Shown: positions 1 through 9,987 of the stretch, one piece after another
Numbering within the stretch: position 1 is the first letter of the stretch
Layout: each line of letters opens with the position of its first letter
Source: Schistocerca nitens
Lineage: Eukaryota > Arthropoda > Insecta > Orthoptera > Acrididae
Direction of reading: 5' to 3'
Assembly (NCBI RefSeq): GCF_023898315.1
Contig: NC_064619.1
Coordinates: forward strand, 347,396,650 to 347,460,649
Length of the DNA stretch: 64,000 bases
The notes under the pieces: generated by a model
Told to the model about the DNA's origin: nothing
Seen by the model: only the letters and a program-made list of their open reading frames with translations
Database searches by the model: none
Translations under genes and position numbers: made by a program

Positions 1-33
1 AGCGCCTAGAGCCGCTCGTCCACTGCGGCAGGC
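1..33 (-). repeat. tRNA-headed SINE, 5' end only (cut by window edge)
   Basis: The first 33 bases match the far end of the reverse-oriented SINE copies elsewhere in the window, for example 18510-18531, where the pattern is gcgcctagaaccgc followed by ggccaccgcggccggc. On the minus strand this is the beginning of the tRNA-like head. The rest of the copy lies outside the window, so its length and target-site duplication cannot be judged. Confidence 0.7.
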
Positions 34-1196
34 TTGCATTGGCATGCGTGGAAGCTACACCACATAATAATAAGGATGTTTTAACATGGTTCGATGCCTG
101 GAGCCTCAGAATCACTTGTGCTATTTACTTGTAAATGTGTTCATTTTATGTACTCCATATGCATTGTTACAAGAATAAATCTTGAGAGAACTGGAATCCT
201 ATAAAGGCGTGTGCTAATATTTTTCCAGCAGTCTACATTCTTGTCTAAGGTTTCATTTCCAGTTTCTGCAAATTGGTTGTTGTTAGTACTACGTGCGTAT
301 TTTTCCCTTAAATAAGGGACACTAATAATGGTCCCATGCGATAGATTTTCCTGCAGTTTATTAATACAACTCTACTGTTTACACTTCATAATCTGCAAGG
401 GCAAAGGTTTTCTTCCGATAGTAACGAAGTTTATCTTTGATTACAGCAGGTAATTCATCGTTGACGACATTGGGGTGGGGGTGGGTTTCTTTTAACCGAA
501 AGCAATAATTAACTTACGGGATAAACCAACAATGCTACACGAGTACCTGTTTCCTTCGAGTGTTGCTGGTTGGATTACTCATCGAGGTCGTGAAACTCTC
601 AACCAAACAGCAAAAGTTAAAAAATCTGCTTCCGAAATCGTCACTAAGTTCTCTGTGCCTCTGGCTGAGACCGTCTGCTCCAACCCACAGAACATCAATC
701 GCTCCTGGATACAATGCTGCAAGAAGACAGCCGTGCTTCCTCCTCACTTGTGAAGTTAGCTATTTTCGCCAATTTTGCCAAACGAGGAAGCAGACCAAAT
801 ACGGCCTCAGACCCAAGGTGGCAATCGTCGTCCATGTCAACGTGAGCTACAGTTATAGCTGGTTGGACACAGCGTGTTCAATAGCCACGTGCAAGGCCTC
901 CTTCATATCGCGGCCACAACCAGCCATTCAACCTTATTTCCCACCTGCTTGTAACTTGCCTTTCTCCATGATCCGTCTAACATGTTACCTCCCAGGGCTC
1001 AAAATGTCACTTCTATGTGCTTGTCCAGAATCAGTGGGAAAATAGGACATACAGCAAAAGAATCAAGGGGAGGCAGCCCGTGATATCGACACTGGGCAGT
1101 AGTAGGGCATTGCAGGTACAAGCAGAGATTTTGTGACATCAGAATCAGCGCTTCTTATCAGTGACTGAGGCAAATGTGCGTGTCATATTTCGCTGA
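34..1196. other. No recognisable gene
   Basis: This stretch is AT-rich up to about 480 and then mixed in composition. An open frame of 161 codons at 560-1045 on the plus strand and a 70-codon frame opposite it show no family motif that I recognise. They lie in two overlapping plus-strand frames, as expected by chance. I see no RNA gene or repeat structure here. Confidence 0.4.
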
Positions 1197-1207
1197 CAAC
1201 AGCGTCA

Positions 1208-1359
1208 AATGGTTCAAATGGCTCTGAGCACGATAGGACTTAACTGCTGTGGTCATCAGTCCCTTAGAACTTAGAACTACTTAAACCTAACCAACCTAAG
1301 GACATCACACACATCCATGCACGAGGCAGGATTCAAACCTGCGACCGTAGCGGTCGTGG
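1208..1359 (-). repeat. SINE, 5'-truncated, with intact target-site duplication
   Basis: This is a reverse copy of the tRNA-headed SINE. It starts at the 3' tail (aatggttcaaatggctctg), runs through the body (acttagaactacttaaacc) and stops just past the B-box region. The rest of the tRNA-like head is missing. The 11-base duplication CAACAGCGTCA is present at 1197-1207 and again at 1360-1370, exactly flanking the copy. Head loss together with an intact duplication is the usual result of incomplete reverse transcription by LINE machinery. Confidence 0.9.
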
Positions 1360-1370
1360 CAACAGCGTCA

Positions 1371-1673
1371 GAACATCCTTATCTCCAAGGTCTTTACAAG
1401 GAATTACAGGATGACAGCCTGCCATGAAGCATCCGATACCTGAATGCCCCCCCTCCCCTCTTCCCTGTAACACCAAACCAACCCTGCACCTCTGCAAATT
1501 TGACATGAAGCAGTTTCAGTCGCATGCTCCTGCATTCCCACAAGCTCTCAGGCCCATGCGGCTCATGCCTTGTGCCTCGTACCTCACACCTACGCTCTGC
1601 TGCTATATTTGCATTACTGACTTACAAAAACTCGTTTAATGACTGGATGCAGTCCTCAAATTGGTAATGCTCT
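1371..1673. other. No recognisable gene
   Basis: About 300 bases between the SINE and the 3' end of the long LINE, with pyrimidine-rich patches. A 71-codon plus-strand frame at 1424-1639 has low complexity and no motif. Nothing else is seen. Confidence 0.4.
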
Positions 1674-1771
1674 CTTTTTTTTTCTTTATTGTGATTTTGT
1701 TCCCCTGCCCTATGTGGGCAGGGGAGAGCTGGTAGCAGCACAGTCACCCACTCTTCAGCCAAGTGTCACTA

Positions 1772-1772
<1 letters not shown>

Positions 1773-1802
<30 letters not shown>
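1773..1802. repeat. A30 homopolymer
   Basis: An uninterrupted run of 30 A residues within the 3' region of the long LINE. On the LINE's own strand it is a T-run, so it is not that element's poly(A) tail. It may be the tail of a small plus-strand insertion or a microsatellite expansion. Confidence 0.85.
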
Positions 1803-1807
<5 letters not shown>

Positions 1808-2601
1808 AAATGGGGACAGTTAAAAAAGTCAGCATAATGTTAAAAGAACACAGCTGGTGATTTGTGGAGCACTTGAAATATACTGGAGTCACACACACAT
1901 GTTAAACGTCCTCCAAAGTATAGAACACACAGAACAAGTGACACTTAAAAAACCACTGTAAGTGATGGAGCACACAAGAAGAATAAAAACTGCCGGGAGG
2001 GACCTGCTGAGGCACATGAGGCCTGAGAAGAGGGAAAAAGAGGGGAGAGGAAGTTGCCGACAGAGAGGGAGGCTGAAGGGTGTGACAAAAGAAGAAAGGG
2101 GGGTTAGGGTGCGCACCAAGAGGCAGGAGATGGGTGGGGCAGGGGATGGAAAGCAAGTCAGAAGGAGAACAGAGACACAGAAGGAGGGCACGGTAAAGGG
2201 AAGGGGTTGTAGGATGGAAGAGACCTACTTGGATAGAAGGAAAGAAGGGGGGAGGGGGAAGGGATCCCTAAGGAGGGGGAAGGCGGGATTGTAGTATGTA
2301 GGAGGGGTAGAGATCAGGGTGAAGTTCATCATCCAGGAGGGGTAGGTGTTGGAAGTAGTATTGGGAGAGGAGGTGTAGGGTTTGGAGATGGAGAGAGGCC
2401 GGGACACGGTAAAAGTGCAGCAACAGACTAGGGGTGGAGAGGATAGAAGACACCATGGGGTGGGGGGATCAAGGCAGCAGGCAATGTACAGGATTCAGAT
2501 GTGTTGGAAAAAAAGAAGATGTGGGAAGGGGATGAAGTCATAGAGGATCTGCATGGGTCTCAGAAGGCAGATACGGAAGACGAGGTGGAGGAAGTGGAAT
2601 T

Positions 2602-3744
2602 CTAGGGTTTGGAGGGCTTTATAAAATCTGGGAGGAGCGGAATTGCAAGCACCTCTGACATAACTAGGAAGGGGTGCATGAAGGATTTGTAGGTGTGAAG
2701 GATGGTGGAAGGATGCAGTCCCGATGCCGAGCAGGACAGGAGTTTCAGGAGGTAGACTCTTCTGTGGGCTTGTGTTGGATCATAAGGAGATGGGAAGTCC
2801 AGGCGAGGCGATGGTCGAGGGTGAGGCCAAGCTGTTTCAAGACAGGAGTGAGGTGGATAGGACGACCATGAATGGTGAGGTAAAAATCGTGGAGCTAGAA
2901 GAAGCAGGTGGTAAAACATATGAGGATTACCTGGGTCCTGGAATGGTTGGTGTGAAGGAGCCACTGGTTGCACAAGGCGGTGAACTGGTCGAGGTGGGTT
3001 TGGAGGGTACATTGCGAGTGTCGCAGGGTAGGATGAAAGGCCAGGATGATGGTGTCATCAGCAAATTGGAGGCGAGCACGTGGGGAAGGTTTGGGCATAT
3101 CAGTAGTATGTAAGAGGTAGGAAGAGGGTAAGGATGGAGTCTTGGGGCATGCCAGAAGTGGGATAGAAAGTATGGGAGTGAGAATTGTGGATAGTGGCTT
3201 AGGAGGGACGATGGGAGAGGAATAAAATGACGAGATGGACGAAATTAATGGGGAGAGCATAGGACCGGAGTTTACAGAGAGGTGGTAAAGATAGCAAAGC
3301 GATGGGAGTTAAGTTGGAAGGAAAGAAGATTGAAAGGTTAAGGAGCTGATTGTCAGCTGAGAAGGAGGGCCAGAAGCCACACTGAGTAAGGGGAAGAGGG
3401 TGGTGCTGGTTAAGGTGGTGATGATTACAGTGGGACAGGATGGATTCAAAGACCTTAGTGAACATGGAGTTGAGCCCAATGGGACGATAGGAAGAGGTGT
3501 CTGAGGGGGTTGGGTTTAGGGAACAACAGGACATGGGAAGCCTTCCATAGGTCTGGGTAAAAGCCAGTGGAAAAGAAGACATTGTACAGAGTAACAAGGG
3601 CAGCCAGGAAGGAGGGGGGATTCCTTGAGGTGGCAGTATGTGACAGTCATGACTCGGGGTGGTGTTGCATTTGGAGTGAATGACGAGTTTGATGTTGTGT
3701 GCATTGATGAGAGTGCTTATGTCTGAAGGTGGTAAATGATCCAA
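2602..3744 (-). pseudogene. LINE reverse transcriptase domain, frameshifted
   Basis: This segment would copy the element's RNA into DNA at the target site. Successive minus-strand frames carry the RT landmarks in order. First is SYRPIGLNSMFTKVFESIL with GFWPSFSADNQLLNL at about 3570-3320 (fingers and palm entry). Next is LQFADDTII at about 3065 (the catalytic F-A-D-D box). Last is the thumb-like stretch LHPSTILHTYKSFMHPFL at about 2690. The three pieces are in different frames (3199-3744, 2895-3260 and 2602-3012), so at least two frameshifts separate them. The FADD aspartates are still present. It belongs to the LINE with the endonuclease remnant upstream at 4363-4722. Confidence 0.8.
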
Positions 3745-4329
3745 GTACCAAAAATTAGGGGCGAGTGGCAGGACAAGGGTATCAGTGCATTCAAGGATGG
3801 TGGGGAAGAGGGATTAATCAAAATGGGGATCATCAGGAATGGAGAAGATCTGGGAGAGCTGAGAAGCAAAATGGTTAGCCTTACTGAGGTTGTCAGGAAA
3901 GGGGTGGTTGTTGTGGAGGAGAAGGTAATGCAGTTCAGGGTGGCTACCAGTAAGGCACTGGAAAGCAGTCTAGTACTTGGAGAAGTTGACAGGAAAGACC
4001 GAGTTGAGGTGTATACATGTCTTGCGCCAGTCCTGGCATTTCTTTGCTGTGAGGAGGCGTCGGATGTGTTGCTATAATTGACAGTGGCAGAGGAGTGTAT
4101 CCCAGTCACAGGTGTGAAGGAAAGAGTGGTAGAGCCTGCAGGACTGATGAAGAAGAAGGACAGCCTGTGGAGGAAGCGTCTGGTGATGTGTGTGGATGAG
4201 TTTGGCAGGAAAGTCGGCCTCCACAGCATCAGTGATGGTCAGTTGGATGGTGAAAGGTAAGGGGGTGGCTTTCGACCTGTGAGGCAATGGATTCCCAGAA
4301 GGCATCCTAGTTGGTGCGGCAGTAGCCAT
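3717..4329 (-). pseudogene. LINE ORF2 linker between endonuclease and reverse transcriptase
   Basis: Two overlapping minus-strand frames (4072-4329 and 3717-4229) continue the ORF2 polypeptide between the endonuclease and RT domains. The first contains the stretch SKATPLPFTIQLTITDAVEA and the second a Ser/Thr/Leu-rich continuation. No catalytic motif is expected here. Frame changes show the reading frame is broken. It is assigned to the LINE by position and matching composition. Confidence 0.55.
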
Positions 4330-4362
4330 GGATGGACTTCAGAGGTGCAGCAGGAAGGGGGG

Positions 4363-4722
4363 TCAGAAGGGATCTATGGGTGGAGAACATGGTGAGAAGG
4401 ACATGGAGGTGGTCACTACCAATGGGTTCGAGGATGTCCGCAGCGATACGACCAAGAAGGCGGGGGGGGGGGGGGAAACGAGAATAACATCCAGGGTGAA
4501 ATTACTTTCAGGATGGGTGGTCTGTGGGAGAGGAACGAGGTCACCCCGTAAGGTGGCAAGGAACTGATGCCACTTCTGAAGGGTGGCAGGGTCATGCCTA
4601 TGGTTTTTGAGGTCAGTGGCAATCACATAGGTGGAGAAGGTACAGTAAACATGGGAAATGAAATCATAGGGGGGTGGAGCTATGGGACAGACATACACTC
4701 CTGGAAATTGAAATAAGAACAC
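4363..4722 (-). pseudogene. LINE AP-endonuclease domain, C-terminal half
   Basis: This half of the nicking endonuclease contains YVIATDLKNHRHDP and, near 4393-4442 in another frame, EPIGSDHLHV. The latter carries the conserved S-D-H box near the end of AP-like LINE endonucleases, where Asp and His are catalytic. A run of 14 G at 4462-4475 sits between the two and explains the frame change. The N-terminal half continues at 6121-6371, beyond the inserted Tc1-like element. Confidence 0.7.
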
Positions 4723-6119
4723 CGTGAATTCGTTGTCCCAGGAAGGGGAAACTTTATTGACACATTCCTGGGGTCAGATACATCACATTATCACACTGAC
4801 AGAACCACAGGCACATAGACACAGGCAACAGAGCATGCACAATGTCGGCACTAGTACAGTGTATATCCACATTTCGCAGCAATGCAGGCTGCTATTCTCC
4901 CATGGAGACGATCGTAGAGATGCTGGATGTAGTCCTGTGGAACGGCTTGCCATGCCATTTCCACCTGGCGCCTCAGTTGGACCAGCGTTCGTGCTGGACG
5001 TGCAGACCGCGTGAGACGACGCTTCATCCAGTCCCAAACATGCTCAATGGGGGACACATCCGGAGATCTTGCTGGCCAGGGTAGTTGACTTACACCTTCT
5101 AGAGCACGTTGGGTGGCACGGGATACATGCGGACGTGCATTGTCCTGTTGGAACAGCAAGTTCCCTTGCCGGTCTAGGAATGGTAGAACGATGGGTTCGA
5201 TGACGGTTTGGATGTACCGTGCACTATTCAGTGTCCCCTCGACGATCACCAGTGGTGTATGGCCAGTGTAGGAGATCGCTCCCCACACCATGATGCCGGG
5301 TGTTGGCCCTGTGTGCCTCGGTCGTATGCAGTCCTGATTGTGGCGCTCACCTGCACGGCGCCAAACACGCATACGACCATCATTGGCACCAAGGCAGAAG
5401 CGACTCTCATCGCTGAAGACGACACGTCTCCATTCGTCCCTCCATTCACGCCTGTCGCGACACCACTGGAGGCGGGCTGCACGATGTTGGAGCGTGAGCG
5501 GAAGACGGCCTAACGGTGTGCGGGACCGTAGCCCAGCTTCATGGAGACGGTTGCGAATGGTCCTCGCCGATACCCCAGGAGCAACAGTGTCCCTAATTTG
5601 CTGGGAAGTGGCGGTGCGGTCCCCTACAGCACTGCGTAGGTTCCTACGGTCTTGGCGTGCATCCGTGCGTCGCTGCAGTCCGGTCCCAGGTCGACGGGCA
5701 CGTGCACCTTCCGCCGACCACTGGCGACAACATCGATGTACTGTGGAGACCTCACGCCCCACGTGTTGAGCAATTCGGCGGTACGTCCACCCGGCCTCCC
5801 GCATGCCCACTATACGCCCTCGCTCAAAGTCCGTCAACTGCACATACGGTTCACGTCCACGCTGTCGCGGCATGCTACCAGTGTTAAAGACTGCGATGGA
5901 GCTCCGTATGCCACGGCAAACTGGCTGACACTGACGGCGGCGGTGCACAAATGCTGCGCAGCTAGCGCCATTCGACGGCCAACACCGCGGTTCCTGGTGT
6001 GTCCGCTGTGCCGTGCGTGTGATCATTGCTTGTACAGCCCTCTCGCAGTGTCTGGAGCAAGTATGGTGGGTCTGACACACCGGTGTCAATGTGTTCTTCT
6101 TTCCATTTCCAGGAGTGTA
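4694..6119 (-). mobile_element. Tc1-like DNA transposon, apparently complete
   Basis: The element has terminal inverted repeats beginning CACTCCTGGAAATTG on the left (from 4696) and, on the complementary strand, CACTCCTGGAAATGG on the right (ending 6117). They match in about 25 of the first 27 positions. TA dinucleotides at 4694-4695 and 6118-6119 are the expected target duplication. It encodes an uninterrupted minus-strand transposase and has an AATAAA signal on the minus strand at 4753-4758. It sits inside the endonuclease region of the older LINE. High CpG content and an intact frame suggest a recent insertion. Confidence 0.95.
4851..5873 (-). CDS. Tc1-like DDE transposase, intact, 340 residues
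   Basis: It would bind the terminal repeats and cut and paste the element into TA sites in the nucleus. I chose the ATG at 5873 because the paired-like N-terminus begins there (LTDFERGRIVGMREAGW, residues 13-29). The 166 open codons upstream are transposon leader and host LINE sequence. Residues 12-60 form the first helix-turn-helix and about 75-115 the second. The catalytic residues are visible: Asp155 in FSDESRF, Asp244 in FQQDNARPH and Glu277 in SPDVSPIEHVW. Exactly 32 residues lie between Asp244 and Glu277, against 34 in classical Tc1. Length matches the family (about 340). No stop or frameshift is seen, so activity is possible but not shown. Confidence 0.95.
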   Translation of the reverse strand: MPRQRGREPYVQLTDFERGRIVGMREAGWTYRRIAQHVGREVSTVHRCCRQWSAEGARARRPGTGLQRRTDARQDRRNLRSAVGDRTATSQQIRDTVAPGVSARTIRNRLHEAGLRSRTPLGRLPLTLQHRAARLQWCRDRREWRDEWRRVVFSDESRFCLGANDGRMRVWRRAGERHNQDCIRPRHTGPTPGIMVWGAISYTGHTPLVIVEGTLNSARYIQTVIEPIVLPFLDRQGNLLFQQDNARPHVSRATQRALEGVSQLPWPARSPDVSPIEHVWDWMKRRLTRSARPARTLVQLRRQVEMAWQAVPQDYIQHLYDRLHGRIAACIAAKCGYTLY

Positions 6120-6120
6120 T

Positions 6121-6371
6121 ATAGTGGTACAGGTGACGGTCAGCGAAGAAAAAAAGATGCTAAGGGGAAGGTGTTCAGGGTCATCGAGCAGGGGTGGTAG
6201 CCAGATAGGGAAGTGCTTGAGGTCGTCAGTATTGACGCTACCTCGTGCGAGGGGTAGAGGGTTGTTGGTAAGGTGAAGGAAATAGACCGAGGGGTGGACA
6301 ACATGGTGAAGTTGGAGGAAGCATTCATTAAGGATGAATGATGTGACCTGGTGCTGGGACAGGGTGTGCAT
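6121..6371 (-). pseudogene. LINE AP-endonuclease domain, N-terminal half
   Basis: On the minus strand this reads ILNECFLQLHHVVHPS followed by NNPLPLARGS, in the position where AP-like endonucleases carry a metal-binding Glu (here the E of LNECFL). It is cut at 6120 by the Tc1-like transposon and resumes at about 4690 with CPIAPPPYDFIS. The open frame runs straight from here into the transposon leader and transposase without a stop. Confidence 0.65.
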
Positions 6372-6622
6372 GAAGAGGTATTTATAGCCAGGAAGGGAGG
6401 AGCGAATGTTTAGGTACAGGAGACAACACTGTTATCGCCAGTAGGTGGGAGGGGGGAAGGGAGTGTGAGGAATAGGACAAAGGGTCTTAAATGTTGTCTA
6501 GGCAGGTGAAGGTAATGAGGGATTGGTTGTGGGAGTAGGTGGTGTAGATATTCAAATGGAAGACAGAGTGGGCAGCAAGTGAAGGTGAGGGGTGTTGGGA
6601 TGGATATTCTATAGGACGATGA

Positions 6623-7815
6623 TCATGAAGCAAATGATGTCTTCAGCCACAGGGGGATGGCAGATGGAATTGTTGAGGTGGATGGGATGGTCGATGGGGA
6701 GAATGAAGACAGTGAGCTCAGAATTGGTGGGAGGAGGTTTGGCTTTGCATTTGGAAGAGTAGTTTGGGGGGTGGGGTTCGTTGCAGGTATTTCAGGAAGG
6801 AGCAGAGGCGATGTGGTGGTTGTAGTGGAGACAGCCTTGGCAGCTGTAGGATTGAGGAGGGTAATTGGACATCTCAATGGGGTGGTGACAGTTGAAAACC
6901 ATGGCTCCCTGAGTGACGAGGTGATCTGTGGAGGAGGCAGACACAGTAAATACACACATGAACAAGGTAGGGCTAGAGTTGTACATACAGTGGGTGAAGT
7001 AGATTTCCAGCGCTATGTGGGCGTTCAGTTCCGCCAACTCCATTGCCTCTGTGACCACAGGGCTGAGTTTTGTGATCAGGGCGGTGAGGGTTGGCAGACA
7101 ATGAGGAGTAGGGGATGATGAGGAGAGGAGGAGGTAAGGAAAAGGGTGAGGGATGCATGTGGGCCAAAGGTGATTTGGGAAAATCTCCGGATGAGATCAG
7201 TTTGGAAAGAGGGAGTGGGTGATTCAGTGACAGAGTCCTTGTGGGGATTAAGTTGGGCAATGAGGAAACTGGGGATGTAATGCGGGCATCTAAGAATTTA
7301 GGACTGGGATTGCCAAGGATGTAGGTACACAGGGTGGGGGCTTTGGATGTGGGAGGAGATGTGGTACCCGTGGGGGGATCAGAAGGAAGAGGGGCAGGTT
7401 GTGGCTTTTTGGAGGAGGGGGTGGAGGTGTTGTCACCGCTGGGGCACTTGGAAAGTTTCCTTGGCTGGGGTGGCCTTGGAGGCAGGATGAGAGACTGGTT
7501 GGAGTGGGAGGTGGTGGGAGGCATGCCTCTCTTTTGAAGCGGCAGCACTATGAGTGGTGGTTGGGCTTTCTGTGGTGGAGAGTGTGGCATGGTGGGCAGT
7601 GATTCTGGCAGAGGAGGCAGGAACAGTTGTAGCAGGGGGGGGGGGGAATTCTTCCCAGTGGGTGACAGCAATGGGATGTGGGGAGGGGCAGGAGCAGGGG
7701 CAAGAGCAGGAGCAGCAGCAGTAGCAGGGGCAGGAGCAACATACTGATGAGGATACAGGAATGGAGACTGTGAGGAAGGGAGGTGGAATAGAAGGGGAAA
7801 GCTCAATGGAGGCAC
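6623..7815 (-). pseudogene. LINE ORF1 (gag-like, proline-rich), frameshifted
   Basis: ORF1 proteins coat LINE RNA. Three overlapping minus-strand frames cover this one. The 280-codon frame at 6973-7815 is a proline/serine/threonine-rich N-terminal region. The frame at 6792-7058 carries LVTQGAMVFNCHHPIEMSN and then CQGCLHYNHHIAS, which keeps C-x2-C-x4-H of a CCHC zinc knuckle. The final Cys position reads Ala. The frame at 6623-6955 continues the C-terminus. The order upstream of the endonuclease is as expected. A G-run near 7637-7646 probably contributes to frame loss. Confidence 0.6.
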
Positions 7816-7960
7816 TCAGTGAGGTAACGATGTGTGCAGGGGAATGGTATGTTTAAATGATGGTGGTAGTGTCAATGGTGGAATACATTGTCCAGTGGCA
7901 ACGGAAGTCGCCGAAGTCAGGATAGGGAACTAATATGGGGGTGGGGGGTGGAGAGGAGGT

Positions 7961-9026
7961 TCTTAATTTCAAATATCTATGAGTGAAAATAATCATAAAC
8001 TCCCTATTAAGCTACATGTAACTTTTTCCCTGTATCAAGTATTAAAAATTTGCATCTAGTAACGTTACACAAAATATTTCTTTAACTCACTGATTTTGAA
8101 ACAAATTAGGATCGCCTGCCTCATTGAGTATCTCGAGTAGGGACTCCATTCTTATAGGAACAATTTTTATTTACAAATTTAGGAAAACTTTAGGCCATAT
8201 CAAAGAGACTTGGAGATCTTTTTCCCTTGATGTTTCTTTCTTGCTTTTTATTTTGACCCTACAGGTTTCTTTCTGGTGCTGATGTGTCACTTGTCGTTGT
8301 TTGTGAGACTGCTTTTGTTCAATCTTCTGCTTGTAGATCGTTGAGCTGCCAAATGAGAGCTGCCAAATGAGAGCTGCCGGATTAACTGACAGAATGCAGG
8401 ACAGAAAATAATTAAGTATTGGCCAGCTGAGCCTCTAGCTAAAGCACCACCTTCTCTCATACATGCTAGCAGAAACTATTTACCAGCCTTGCATGTCACA
8501 GTTATTTGAGTGCTAAACTTCATTCAAAGTAAAAGGTTTATTTCGCATTATTTCGGAGCCAAATACATTAATTTCTTTAAATGATTGCGTTTTTTAGAGG
8601 AGACGAATTCTAAATAAGTAAATATGAATGTGAACACTCAAATTAATGTTAATATAAAATATATTACATGAAAAACGAAGTGTATTCCCATACTGTTCTT
8701 AATGGAGACTGCCTCAGCTCCACCTACGAATGAAGTTATCAACTGCTGTGCTAACGGTAGAGGCATAATGAGCAAGCGAGATGGGAATAAATAGAGCAAG
8801 CAAAGCAGAAGGTATGGCTTGATTGCTATATCCGAGACGGATGTTACGATTAATCAAGGAAAACACCCAGTTGGGAAACGGGGCCAAAATTAGTTGGTTA
8901 CTGTCGAGTTGAAATTTACAATTTCTTTATTGATTACTTCAACCATTAAATGTCATTTCTTTACCACCTCACCAGAAACAGATACAAAAATGCTAGCAGG
9001 CATGAGAGACTTTTCAAAACAACTTA
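7961..9026. other. AT-rich spacer, no gene
   Basis: About 1 kb of AT-rich sequence with no open frame of note and no recognised repeat except the small tandem repeat at 8343-8378. The frame at 8894-9208 covers the tandem repeat described next and has no motif. Confidence 0.4.
8343..8378. repeat. 14-bp tandem repeat, 2.6 copies
   Basis: The unit gagctgccaaatga occurs twice in a row and then begins a third time. Confidence 0.9.
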
Positions 9027-9030
9027 CTTC

Positions 9031-9217
9031 ACAGTTAACGGCCAAGCCGTTTTACTTAAAACCGGCTCTGATAGAACATTTGATAACAAATCAAAATTTT
9101 CCAAGTAATGAAATTAAAATCATTACTTTACCGTTAATAGCCAAGCCATTTTACTTAAAACAGACTTTGATAAAGCGTTTAATAAGAACTTTAAAACTTT
9201 CCAAGTAATGAAACAAA
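9031..9217. repeat. Diverged tandem duplication, period about 99 bp
   Basis: Two copies share gccaagcc, ttttacttaaaac, then gataa or gataga blocks and end with ttccaagtaatgaaa. They start near 9031 and 9130. They differ by scattered substitutions and small indels, so the duplication is old. Its family is not recognised. Confidence 0.75.
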
Positions 9218-9717
9218 AACACTAATCTGCATACAATTTCGCTACCGAACATGTAGGGAGCCATTTCTTTTAAATTTTGGCACAACAAGATATTAAATTA
9301 CGAGGGCTCGCTAACAGGGAGGCAGAACTAGCACTTTCAAAGAATGCCAAGTAGATCAAAACAATCAAATTAAAAATACAGTCATTCACCTTTTACAATA
9401 ACTAACAATTTTAAAGCCACATAATTAAAAAAAACACTAATGTAAGGCAAACTTAACCTTTTTAAACAGTGGCCAAAAACAAAGTAAAATACAACCATTT
9501 AATATTTTACAATAACTAACAACTTTAATACCATGTCCTGCCACAAAAATGTCCTGGGATAGAAATAATTAACCGACCGGGTGTAAGGGATGCCACAATT
9601 GTCTCCCGAAGGATGCTCAGGCTAGAAGCGGACTAACAGACCCACAACGCCTCATATTTAGCAATCACATTGACCTCACGTGAGGCCAGGGGAGGAGGAG
9701 GAATCAGATCAGGAACC
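9218..9717. other. AT-rich spacer with a short repeated segment
   Basis: No gene is seen. The segment ttttacaataactaacaa occurs at about 9391 and again at about 9504, in both cases followed by ttttaa or tttaat, so a further old duplication of about 113-bp period is possible. Confidence 0.4.
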
Positions 9718-9987
9718 ATAATCCCTGCCCAAATATACACTTCCTCCCAGGCGGTACTAATAGGAAGCCAAAAGATCACTGTCTATGATTACACCGGTGA
9801 CAGGGACAGGAAATCTGAATGCAGGAGGCCACAAGGCAGAAAAAATGTAACCTAAAAGAATAATCCCTGCCCAAAAATACACTTCCTACCTGGCAGTACT
9901 AATTAAAAGCGAAAAAGACCACTGTCTATAAATACACCAGTGACAGGGACAGGAAACCCGAACGCAGGAGGCTACAAGGCAGAAAAG
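9718..9987. repeat. Tandem duplication, period 142 bp, two copies
   Basis: Copy one (9718-9845) and copy two (9860-9987) share ataatccctgccca, acacttcct, cactgtctat, gtgacagggacaggaaa and caaggcagaaaa. They are roughly 85-90 percent identical by eye. No coding potential is apparent. Confidence 0.9.

Larger units (their letters stand above)
1674..7960 (-). mobile_element. Long non-LTR retrotransposon (LINE), decayed, split by a Tc1-like transposon
   Basis: On the minus strand this region reads in LINE order: a proline-rich ORF1 with a zinc-knuckle-like motif (about 7815-6623), an AP-type endonuclease (6371 to about 4393, interrupted by a DNA transposon) and a reverse transcriptase (3744-2602). 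The 3' end is set at a T-run at 1674-1682, which would be the poly(A) tail on the minus strand. The 5' end near 7960 is approximate, set where the GA-rich composition stops. The plus strand is strongly purine-rich throughout, giving a proline/serine/leucine-rich translation on the minus strand. No target-site duplication could be assigned. The clade is not certain; domain order fits Jockey/CR1/I-like LINEs. Multiple frameshifts make it inactive. Confidence 0.8.

Noticed and set aside
560..1045. 161-codon plus-strand open frame as a host gene
   Set aside because: No recognisable motif, overlapping open frames in other phases, and no supporting context. Chance frame.
1962..2294. Plus-strand frames across the GA-rich 2-8 kb region (for example 1962-2294, 6657-7118 and 7334-7747)
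   Set aside because: They are antisense shadows of the minus-strand LINE. Their Gly/Arg/Glu or Gly/Val-rich content follows from the purine-rich strand.
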